DNA of 64,000 bases from NCBI GenBank assembly GCA_030447925.1, contig JAUJNX010000002.1:372001-436000 (forward strand), in the 5' to 3' direction. The notes beneath the pieces are model-generated. The model saw only the letters and a list, made by a program, of their open reading frames with translations, did not search any database and was not told where the DNA came from. A program made the translations under genes and the position numbers. Positions within the stretch are counted from its first letter, which is position 1. Each line of letters opens with the position of its first letter. This stretch comes from Egibacteraceae bacterium (GTDB taxonomy: Bacteria; Actinomycetota; Nitriliruptoria; Euzebyales; Egibacteraceae). Shown piece by piece: positions 44,867 to 52,940 of this stretch.

Positions 44867-47800
44867 TCAGCCGGCGGGCTCGCGCAGGCGGGCGGCGCGG
44901 GCGCGTCCGCCCGACAGCGCCGCGGGCAAGGCGGCGGCGACCGAGGCGGCCAGCGCCGCGGTCAGCAGCAGCGCCAGCTCGCCCCAGGGCACGCGGAAGG
45001 CAACGGCGACGTCGCCGAAGACCGTGCCGGCCGCGATCAGCTGGGCCGCCGTCACGACCGCCAGGCCGGCGCCCAGCAGCAGGCCCTGGGCGGCGAGGGC
45101 GGCGGGCTCGACCAGCAGGGCGGCGCGCAGCAGGCCAGGGGACGCGCCGAGGGCGCGCAGGACGGCCAGCTCGCGGCGGCGGCGGCAGGCGCCGCGGGCG
45201 GCGGTGACCCCCAGCCCGCCGATGCCGATCAGCAGCCCCAGCGCCAGGTAGGCCTCGATGAGGTCGAAGAAGCGGCCCTCGCGGGCCAGGGCCTCGTCGA
45301 CCACGGACGCGAAGGTGCGGGCGCGCACGCCGCCCTCGGCCAGGGCGGACTCCAGCGCCGCGGCGACCGCGGCCGGGTCGCGGTCCGGTTCGACGGCGAC
45401 GTGGTGGCGCAGGGCGCCGGCCTGGCCGACGGCCTCGGCGAACGAGGCGCCGGACAGCAGCACGCCCCGCCCGCGGCGCCGGCCGCGCTGATCGCCACCA
45501 CCCGGCGCGTGACGGTGGTGCCCTCGCGGGGGTCGGTCACGCTGATGCGCTCGCCCACCGCCACCCGGCGCTCGGGCGGCCCACCGCCGCGCTCCAGGAA
45601 GGCGACGTCGGCGATCGCGAGGTCCGGGTCGGCCAGGACCGCCGCCCACACCGCGGCCTCGTCGGCGTAGGCCGGGTCGTGCTCCTCCAGCGCGGGCGGG
45701 CCCATCTCGAGCAGGTCGGCGCCGAAGCCGGACACCGGCCAGGCCACGGGCTCCTCGCGGCCCTCGACCCCGAGGTCGGCGACGGCCCAGCGCAGGGTGG
45801 CGACGGCGGCGACGCCGTCGGCCGCGCGCAGGGGGTCGGCGGCGACGGGCAGCGCACCGCCGGCGGTGACCAGCACGTCGGCGCCGCCGCCCTCGTCGCG
45901 GGCCTGCTGGGACGCCTCGCCGGCGAACAGGTCGGCGAGGACCAGAGAGAACGTGAGGGTGAACACGACCAGGGCGTAGAGGGCGAGGGTCAGCGCGCGG
46001 CGCAGCGGCGCGGCGCGCAGGTGCCCCCGGCGATCCGGGCGACGAGGGCCGCGCGGCCCGGCAGCCGGTCGGTGAGCAGGCCGCCGGTGCGCGGGCCGGC
46101 CAGCAGGACGACCGCGGCGAGGGTGAGCACGACGCCCTGCACGACGAACACCGCGGCGTCGTCCCCGCCGATGCCGCGCAGCGGCAGCGCGGCGACGGCC
46201 CAGGCCAGCGCGGCGACGGCCGCGACCAGGGCCGCGACGCCGCCGGCCCCCGGCCACCGCCGGCGCACGACGAGCACCGCCCCGGCCGCCGCCAGCGGCG
46301 GTCCCCCCACGGCGGCCGCACCCCCGCCACCACCGCCGCCGCGCCCGCTGCCGCCAGCAGCCCCAGCACCCCGGCCGCGAGGGCCGCCGGGGTGGTGGGA
46401 GGCCCGCCCGGCCCGCCGTCCCGGCGCCGCCCCACCGCCGGGTCGGCGGGCGCGGGAGCCGCCACCACCGGGCCCGCCGCCCGGTGGTGCGCCGGGGCAG
46501 GGCCGCCGCGGGGCGGCGGCGCTGCGGGGGGAGGTCGCGCAGGCCCGCGGTGGTGGCCGCGCCCGCGACGCCCAGGGCGACGATCAGGACCGTGGCGACC
46601 GCGACGGCCAGCCCGATGCCCGCGCCGGTGAGGATCGGGCCGGGCGGGACGGCCAGGCGCAGGTCCAGCGCCCCGCGCGCCGCGGTCGTCACCGCGCGGT
46701 CGGCCAGGCGCAGGACCAGCGCCGCCACCGCGATGCCGCCGGCGGCGCCCAGCAGCGCCCCGGCGGCGGCCTGCACCGTCCCCTCCAGCGCGAGGGCGGC
46801 GACCACGACCCGGCGCCGCGCGCCCAGCGCGCAGCAGCGCGAGGTCGCGGCGCCGGTCCTCACCGAGCAGGACCAGCACCTGCACGAGCAGCACGACCCC
46901 GGCGAGCACCCCGACCGCCCCGAGCGAGGTGAACAGCTCCCCGAAGCTCGCCCCGTCGCGGGCGGCGGCCTCCAGGAGGTCGCGCTTCACCGGGGCCACG
47001 GCGTAGCCCTCGACGCCGGGAAGTCGCTCGACGACCTCGCGCTCCAGGTCCGCGGTGCGGTCCGCACCGGCGAGGACCCCGCCCCGGCCGGACAGCAGCA
47101 CCAGGCGCTCCGGCCCGGCGGCGCCGTCGGGCAGCGGCAGCGCGTAGGCGAGGGTCTGGAGCGTCCCCGGCGCGACGAACGCGCTGCGGGCGCCCGGCTC
47201 GAAGTCCGCGGTCCAGCCGGCCAGCCCGGTGCCGGGCAGGACGCGCGCGACGGTGAGGTCGCGCCGCTGGCCCCACGCGACCAGGGTGACCCGCCCGCCG
47301 GGGCCGACGCCCAGCTCGCGGGCGGTGGCCGCGACGAGCACGACCTCGTCGGGGCCGGGGTCGGTCCGCTGACGCCCGTCGCGGCCGGGTCGCCCCCGAA
47401 GGCGGCGGCCGCGGTCAGGTCGGCCTCGAGCAGCTGCACGCCCGGGACGGTGGCCCCGCCGGCCAGCAGGCTGCCCTCGGCGGTGGTCACGCCGAGGACG
47501 CCGTCGGCCGACGGCAGCGGGTCGGCGGCGACCGCCGTCTCGACCGCGTCGGCGATCAGGGCGAGAAGCTGGCGACCACCACGTCGACCGGTCCCAGCCG
47601 CGCGCCCGCCTGGTCGCGCACCGAGGCCTCCAGCGACGCCCCGACCAGCAGCGACGACGTGACCACGGCGGTGCCCACCAGGCAGCCGAGCACCGCGAGG
47701 AGGCTGTCGGCGGGGCGGCGCACCGCCTGGCGGACCGCCAGCCCCCAGGCCACACCCAGCTCGGCCCGGACCGGCGACCGGCCCCGCCGGCTGCCGCGTG

Positions 47801-48000
47801 CCCCCGGTCCCCCACCTGCGCCCGGTGGTCCCCGCCGGCGCCCGGTGGTCCCCCACCGGCGCCCGGTGGTCCCCCGCCGGCGCGCCCTTCGGCGTCGGCG
47901 CGCCGGTCCCCGCCTCCGCCTGCGCCGCGGGCGTGGTGCGGCGTGGCGGGCGGGGGGCGGGGCGGCCGCGGGGCGGGGCGGGGCGGGGCGGGTGGCTCAT
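44867..48000 (-). pseudogene. FtsX/MacB-like ABC transporter permease (multiple frameshifts)
   Basis: Pieces of one large permease lie in all three minus frames: VAWGLAVRQAVRRPADSLLA (47753), then LIADAVETAVAADPLPSADG, GPDEVVLVAATARELGVGPG, ALGARRRVVVAALALEGTVQ, and the C-terminal RRRRELAVLRALGASPGLLR with the last helices. Frame changes fall near 47565, 47375, 46840, 46500, 46320, 46030 and 45470. Two FtsX-like blocks with extracytoplasmic regions are expected. An ATG at 48000 overlaps the ATPase stop (ATGA) and opens a Pro/Ala-rich leader that shifts frame before the first helix; GTG 47753 is the alternative. It would export lipids, peptides or proteins with the ATPase at 47997. Sequence error in G/C runs is likely. 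Confidence 0.72.
47818..47879 (+). repeat. Three tandem 20/21-bp units in the permease leader
   Basis: Units beginning GCGCCCGGTGGTC occur at 47818, 47838 and 47859 with lengths 20, 21 and 21; the first lacks one C of a C5 run, which shifts the frame. G/C-rich runs (GGGGC)n follow at 47945-47992. Confidence 0.65.
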
Positions 48001-48677
48001 GGGGTGGCGGCGGTGACGCGGCCGTCGGACAGCGCCACGCGGCGGTCGGCGCGGGCCGCCACCGCGGGGTCGTGGGTCGCGACCACGACCGCGACGCCCG
48101 CCCGCGGCAGCTCGGCCAGCAGGTCGGCGACCGCGGCGGCGCGGGCCGCGTCGAGGCTGGCGGTCGGCTCGTCGGCGACGAGGACGGCGGGCTCGGCCGC
48201 CAGCGCGCGGGCGATCGCCACGCGCTGCTGCTCCCCGCCCGACAGGGCGGCCGGCCGGTGGCCGGCCCGGGCCGCCAGCCCGACGCGGTCGAGCGCGGCG
48301 AGCGCCAACGGCCGCGCCCGCCGCGGCGACGTCCCCGCCAGCAGCAGCGGCACCTCGACGTTCTCCACGGCCGACAGGACGCCCAGCAGGTTCCCCGACT
48401 GCAGGACGACCGCGGCGTGGCGCGCGCGCTCGTGGGTGGGCAGGTCCGACAGCGCGACCCCGCGCACCAGGACGGTCCCGCGGTCGGGGTCGTCCAGGCC
48501 GGCCAGGCAGTGCAGCAGCGTGGTCTTGCCCGACCCCGACGGTCCGGTGACGGCCAGCAGCTCGCCGGCCCGGACCTCCAGGTCCACCCCGCGCAGCGCG
48601 GTCACGTCGCCGCCCGCGCCCGGGTGCACGCGCTCGAGGCCCCGGGCCTGGAGCACCGGTCCGTTCCGTCCGCTCAT
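47997..48677 (-). CDS. ABC transporter ATPase (MacB/LolD type)
   Basis: 226-residue ATPase. Walker A is VTGPSGSGKTTLLHCLAGLD, the Q-loop region is VVLQSGNLLGVLSAVENVEV, the signature is ALSGGEQQRVAIARALAAEP, Walker B is VLVADEPTASLD and the switch His is VVVATHDPAV. It pairs with the broken permease downstream through an ATGA overlap. The ATG at 48677 follows CAGGGTCAGG; a GTG at 48695 would add six residues. The set is flanked by two paralogous two-component systems. Confidence 0.92.
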   Translation of the reverse strand: MSGRNGPVLQARGLERVHPGAGGDVTALRGVDLEVRAGELLAVTGPSGSGKTTLLHCLAGLDDPDRGTVLVRGVALSDLPTHERARHAAVVLQSGNLLGVLSAVENVEVPLLLAGTSPRRARPLALAALDRVGLAARAGHRPAALSGGEQQRVAIARALAAEPAVLVADEPTASLDAARAAAVADLLAELPRAGVAVVVATHDPAVAARADRRVALSDGRVTAATP

Positions 48678-48712
48678 GTCCTGACCCTGCGCCACGGGCG
48701 GCGCCCCCGCCT

Positions 48713-48749
48713 CCCCAATGTTGGGGGAATCCGGGCACCCGATCGGGTG
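48713..48749. promoter_or_regulatory. Two palindromes between the ABC ATPase and second sensor kinase
   Basis: CCCCAATGTTGGGG (48713-48726) and CACCCGATCGGGTG (48736-48749) lie in the divergent gap 48678-48859. A near copy of the first (CCCCACAATTGGGG) lies at 62473-62486 with similar flanks (CCGGA before, TCGG or CGG after). Probably binding sites for a dimeric regulator. Confidence 0.5.
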
Positions 48750-48859
48750 AGCGGACGCAACAGCGGCGGCGCGCCGGACGTCTGTACAGAGGGTACGGGG
48801 GGCGCCACCGCCATGGGCGGGGGGTGTGCCCCGGCACGCGCGGATTCAGGAGCCTTCGC

Positions 48860-49930
48860 ATGGATGGAACGGCGCTGGTGGCGGCACTGGACGCGGCGGT
48901 CGCCGCGTTCGCGCTGGTGGTCGGGACCCTGCGCCTGGTGCGCGCGCTCGAGGGCCACCGGCGCCGGGACCTGGCCGCCGCGGCGGCCCACCTGGTGTTC
49001 GGGGTCCTGCTGGGCGGCGCGGTGCTGCTGGCGGGCACCGCTGTCGGCCCCGCCCGCGCCCTCGCGGCCGCGGCGGTCCTGCAGATCGCCGGGGCGCTGG
49101 CGCTCGCCGCGGAGGTCCGCCGGACGGCCCCGGCCGCCGCCGTCGCGCTGGGGCTGCTCGCCGGTGGCACGGTCCTGGCGCTGGCCCTGGGCCGCGCCCC
49201 GGGTCCGGTGCTGCCCCTCGCGCTGCTGGTCACCGCCGCGGCGGTACTGCACCGGGTCCTGGCGGGGCTGGGCGCCGCCCGCCGCCGCGCGGAGGAGGTC
49301 GCCCACGAGGCGCGGTCGTCCTTCGCCGCCATCGAGGGCGCGACGACCAACCTGGCCCGCTGCGACGAGTACCTGCCCGACGACTACCGCGCCCTGGCCT
49401 CCGCGGTGTCCGGCGAGGTCCGGCGCCTGCGCCGCCTCGTCGACCCGGTCGCCCCCACCGTCCAGACCTTCGGCCTCGCCGCGCTGCTGAAACCGCTGGT
49501 GGCCGCCGAGCGCGCCCGCGGGACGACGGTCCGCTACCTGGTCCCCGGCGGCCTGACCGCCCACGGCGCGCCCGAGGCCGTCGCCGACGCGGTGCGCACG
49601 CTGCTGGACAACGCCCGGCGCCACGCGCCGGGGCCCGTGACCGTCCGCGCGGGCCTGGAGCGCGGCGACGTCGTGGTGCGCGTCGAGGACCGCGGCCCGG
49701 GCGTCCCCTCCCGCCGTCGGGGGGCGATCTTCGCCCGCGGGCGGCGGTCGGGGCCGGGCGCGGGCCGCGGCCTGGGGCTGTGGCTGGCCGCGGAGGCGCT
49801 GCAGCGCACCGGCGGTCGGGTCTGGGTCGAGGACCGCAGCGGCGGCGGCGCGTCGTTCGCCGTCGCGCTGCCCGTCGTCGCCGCCCCGCAGGCCCCCGAC
49901 GCGGGCGCCCTGTGGGACGCGGTCGCGTAG
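48860..49930 (+). CDS. Sensor histidine kinase 2
   Basis: 356 residues. Five or six membrane segments (about 5-145) precede a HisKA-like region (VAHEARSSFAAIEGATTNLA) and an ATPase domain with LLDNARRHAPG, VEDRGPGVPSRRRG and GRGLGLWLAAEAL; WVEDRSGGGASFAVALPVV closes the fold. The ATG at 48860 follows AGGAG; an upstream opening is unsupported. It is an intact paralogue of the kinase at 42616. The sensed signal would be within or at the membrane, since there is no large outer domain. Confidence 0.9.
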   Translation: MDGTALVAALDAAVAAFALVVGTLRLVRALEGHRRRDLAAAAAHLVFGVLLGGAVLLAGTAVGPARALAAAAVLQIAGALALAAEVRRTAPAAAVALGLLAGGTVLALALGRAPGPVLPLALLVTAAAVLHRVLAGLGAARRRAEEVAHEARSSFAAIEGATTNLARCDEYLPDDYRALASAVSGEVRRLRRLVDPVAPTVQTFGLAALLKPLVAAERARGTTVRYLVPGGLTAHGAPEAVADAVRTLLDNARRHAPGPVTVRAGLERGDVVVRVEDRGPGVPSRRRGAIFARGRRSGPGAGRGLGLWLAAEALQRTGGRVWVEDRSGGGASFAVALPVVAAPQAPDAGALWDAVA

Positions 49931-49935
49931 CACCC

Positions 49936-50604
49936 GTGGACCAGCCGACGCTGCTGCTGGTGGAGGACCACGAGCTGTTCGCGCAGAGCCTGGCGTTCGC
50001 GCTGCGGCCGCAGGGCTTCCGGGTGGTCGTGCAGGCTCCCGCCCACGAGGCCGCCGTGCTGGACGCCGTGGACGCCGAGCAGCCGGCGCTGGTGCTCGTC
50101 GACCTGGACCTCGGCCCGCCGGTCCTCGACGGCCTCGCCCTCATCGGCCCGCTCGTCGACCGCGGGGTGCGCGTGGGGGTCCTGAGCGGCGCGACCGACC
50201 CGGAGCGCCTGGCCGCCTGCCTGGCCGCGGGCGCGGAGGGGGTCCTGTCCAAGTCGGTGGCGTTCGACGTCCTCGTCGACCGGCTGCGGGCCGCGCTGGA
50301 CCGCGACCGCCTGATGACGCCCGCGGACCGTTCGGCGCTGGCGGCCCGCGCCCGCGCCCGCCGCGCCGCGCGCGGCCGGCGCCTGGAGCGCTTCTCGCGC
50401 CTGACCGCCCGCGAGCGGGCGGTGCTCCACGGCCTGGTCGAGGGCGAGTCCGCCGAGGTCATCGCCCGCCGCGCCTACGTGTCGCTGGCCACGGTCCGCA
50501 GCCAGATCCGCGCGGTCCTGCAGAAGCTGGCGGTCAACTCCCAGCTGGAGGCCGTCGCCCTGGCCCGCCGAGCCGGCTGGCCCGACGCCGACCCCCCTGC
50601 CTGA
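49936..50604 (+). CDS. LuxR-family response regulator 2
   Basis: 222 residues from GTG 49936. Receiver: LLLVEDHELFAQSLAFALRP, LVLVDLDLGPPVLDG (phospho-acceptor Asp) and VLSKSVAFDVLVDRLRAAL. DNA-binding: RLTARERAVLHGLVEGESAE and AYVSLATVRSQIRAVLQKLA. It is paralogous to the regulator at 44194 and starts five bases after its kinase. It probably controls the divergent ABC operon through the palindromes at 48713-48749; this is an inference. Confidence 0.9.
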   Translation: MDQPTLLLVEDHELFAQSLAFALRPQGFRVVVQAPAHEAAVLDAVDAEQPALVLVDLDLGPPVLDGLALIGPLVDRGVRVGVLSGATDPERLAACLAAGAEGVLSKSVAFDVLVDRLRAALDRDRLMTPADRSALAARARARRAARGRRLERFSRLTARERAVLHGLVEGESAEVIARRAYVSLATVRSQIRAVLQKLAVNSQLEAVALARRAGWPDADPPA

Positions 50605-50675
50605 GCCACCCGTCGGACCTCGGCGGATCTGGTCGTCGCCCGCCGAAGGGCGCACCTGGCCGGCACCGGAGGTGG

Positions 50676-51647
50676 TCATCGCGGGTGGGGCGCGGCGGCC
50701 GTCGCGAGGAGACCGGCACCGAGGTCGGTGCGGGCGTACAGGACCGAGCGACCCGTGCGCGTGCGGCTGACGATGCCGGCGGCGTGCAGGACCGCGAGGT
50801 GGGTGCTCACCGTGGCCAGGCTGAGCTCGAGCTGGGCGGCGAGCTGGCTGGTGGTCGCGGGACCGTCGAGGCTGCGCAGGACCGCGCTGCGGGTCGGGCC
50901 GATGAGCCGGTCGATGCTGTCGTGCGCCGCCGGCGTCGCCGGCGCGTGGATGCCGCGGGCGGGGTACACGATGGTGTAGGCCTGCTGCGGGGCGATGCCG
51001 AGCCACCCGTCGCCGAAGCTGCACGGGACCAGGAGCACGTCGGCGTCACCGACGGATCGGTCGGGATGGTCGTAGCGGTTGATCTCCAGCCGCCCGTCGC
51101 CGAGCCAGCGGATCCTGGCGCTCAGGCCGTCGAGGGCGCGCGCCCAGCCGTAGGTGGCCAGCAGCCCGGCGCGGTGGACGACGTCACGCTCGAGGACGGC
51201 CCGGGGGCGGGCCCAGTCCGGCTCGACCAGCCGGTTCCACACCCGGCTGAGCGCGCTCGCGGTGCGCTCGGCGACGTCGGGCCGGTCCAGGGCGGGCGGG
51301 CAGGTACCCCCCGCCCCGAGCGCGAGGTCGGCACGGGCCCGCTCCGGCGGCGTGGCGGCGACGACCGCGAGCTCGTCGCGCACGCGCGTGTGCATGCCGG
51401 GCGGGGGCGGCACCAGGAAGTCGGGCATCCAGCGGGCGCCCGATGTCAGCGTCGCGCCCAGGGCGGCGACCACCGGGTCGCGGGCGAGGTCGTGAAAGGC
51501 GGCGCGGTGCCGGCCCACCCAGACGCCGAGCTGCGCGGGGCGCCGACCGGACGCGAGCAGCGCCAGTGCGCCGATGGTCTCGGCCAGTGGCGACAGGGCG
51601 AACCTCGTGGCGGCCAGGTTCTCCGCGTGGACCCGCAGGACGGTCAT
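50676..51647 (-). CDS. ArsR-like winged-helix transcriptional regulator
   Basis: 323 residues. A long N-terminal domain (about 1-235) of DUF5937 type is joined to a C-terminal winged helix: RSAVLRSLDGPATTSQLAAQ, LELSLATVSTHLAVLHAAGI and SRTRTGRSVLYARTDLGAG. It is divergent from an MFS transporter and its start lies in the inverted repeat at 51648-51667, so it probably represses both genes. The effector is unknown; the arrangement is typical for a drug-efflux regulator. Confidence 0.87.
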   Translation of the reverse strand: MTVLRVHAENLAATRFALSPLAETIGALALLASGRRPAQLGVWVGRHRAAFHDLARDPVVAALGATLTSGARWMPDFLVPPPPGMHTRVRDELAVVAATPPERARADLALGAGGTCPPALDRPDVAERTASALSRVWNRLVEPDWARPRAVLERDVVHRAGLLATYGWARALDGLSARIRWLGDGRLEINRYDHPDRSVGDADVLLVPCSFGDGWLGIAPQQAYTIVYPARGIHAPATPAAHDSIDRLIGPTRSAVLRSLDGPATTSQLAAQLELSLATVSTHLAVLHAAGIVSRTRTGRSVLYARTDLGAGLLATAAAPHPR

Positions 51648-51667
51648 GTTTCGCCTCCAAACGAAAC
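51648..51667. promoter_or_regulatory. Operator candidate of the ArsR-like regulator and MFS gene
   Basis: GTTTCG-CCTCCAAA-CGAAAC, a 6-8-6 inverted repeat directly before the regulator ATG, covering its TTGGAGG ribosome site and facing the MFS start at 51705. Fits an autorepressing ArsR-type site. Confidence 0.65.
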
Positions 51668-51704
51668 CGTAGCCCAGACCGCGGGGGCCGCGGACCCTGC
51701 GGCC

Positions 51705-52880
51705 GTGCGCACCTACCGTGACATCCTCGCCATCCCCGAGTTCCGGGCGCTGCTCGCGGGCAACTCGCTCGCGGTCGCCGGGTTGACCGTGCAGCAGCTG
51801 GCCCTCTCGGCCCTGGTGTACGAGCGGACGAGCTCACCGCTGCTCGCGGCCGTGGCCTACCTCGGCGGGTTCCTGCCCCAGGCCATCGGCGCGGCCACGC
51901 TGCTGTCGCTGGCCGACCGGGTCCGGCCCCGGACCTTCCTGGCACGCTGGAACGTCGCCCGCGCGGGCGTCGCCCTGGTGCTCGCCCTCGACGTGCTGCC
52001 GGTGGCCGGGATGATCGGCCTGGTGATGGCCGTCGGGGTCGTCGACGCGGTCGCGTCCCCGGTGCGCACCTCGGTGGTAGCCGCCGTGGTCGGCCAGGAG
52101 GGGTAGGTCGTGGGCCGGTCGCTGCTGAACCTCAGCGTCGGCACCATGCAGATCCTGGGCTACGCCACCGGGGGCACGCTGCTCGCGGCGCTCGGCCCCC
52201 GGCCGGCGCTGCTCACCAGCGCCGCCCTCGCCACGTCCACCGCGCTCGTGCTGGGCGCCGGCCTGCGGTCGCGCGCACCCGTGGGGCGGGGTCGCGCGTC
52301 ACTGCGGGCGACCAGCCAGGGCAACCGCGCGCTGCTCGGCGACCGCACCACCCGCGCCCTGCTGCTCGCCGGCTGGATCCCCAACGGGCTGATCGTCGGC
52401 GCGGAGGCGCTGTACGTCCCCTACGCCGGCGACTCGGCCGGCGCGCTGTTCGCCGCCGCAGCCGCCGGCATGCTCGCCGGGGACCTGCTCGTCGGCCGCT
52501 GGGTCCCGTCCAGCCTGCGCCCTCGCCTCATCGTGCCGCTGCGCATCCTGCTGGCCGTGCCCTACCTGGCGTTCGCCGGGCAGCCGGGGACCTGGCTCGC
52601 GGCGGCCCTCGTCGCCATCGCCTCCGTCGGCTTCGCCGCCTCCCTCGCACTGCAGGAGCGGCTCCTCGCGGTCGTCCCCGACGACCTGCGCGGCCACGCA
52701 CTGGGGCTGGCCGGCAGCGGCATGCTGACCTCCCAGGCCATCGCCGCCGCAGCGGCCGGCCTGACGGCCCAGCTCACGACGCCCGCCCTCGCCATGACCA
52801 TCGCGGCGCTCGCGTCGCTGGCCGCCACGACACTGCTCGCCCCCCTGCTCCGGACCCCCTCGATCACGACGACGGGATGA
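51705..52880 (+). pseudogene. MFS efflux transporter interrupted by an in-frame amber codon
   Basis: One frame from GTG 51705 to 52880 encodes a 12-helix MFS protein (PEFRALLAGNSLAVAGLTVQ, LADRVRPRTFLARWNVARAG, later helices to LLAPLLRTPSITTTG), but TAG at 52104-52106 splits it after VVAAVVGQEG. The next codons continue in the same frame as VVGRSLLNLSVGTMQILGYA, so a Tyr codon TAC-to-TAG change is likely: relatives commonly have a Tyr there. About 391 residues if read through. A second GTG at 52110 could restart the C-terminal half. It is probably a non-functional allele or a sequence error. Confidence 0.8.
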
Positions 52881-52898
52881 CGGGGTCCCGCTGATCGC

Positions 52899-52931
52899 GA
52901 CGGGGCGGTCCCCCGACCTGCCCGCCCCGTC
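52899..52931. terminator. Bidirectional terminator between MFS gene and giant exoprotein gene
   Basis: GACGGGGCGG (52899-52908) and CCGCCCCGTC (52922-52931) form a perfect 10-bp stem with a 13-base loop in the convergent gap. Confidence 0.65.
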
Positions 52932-52940
52932 CGTCCTCGG

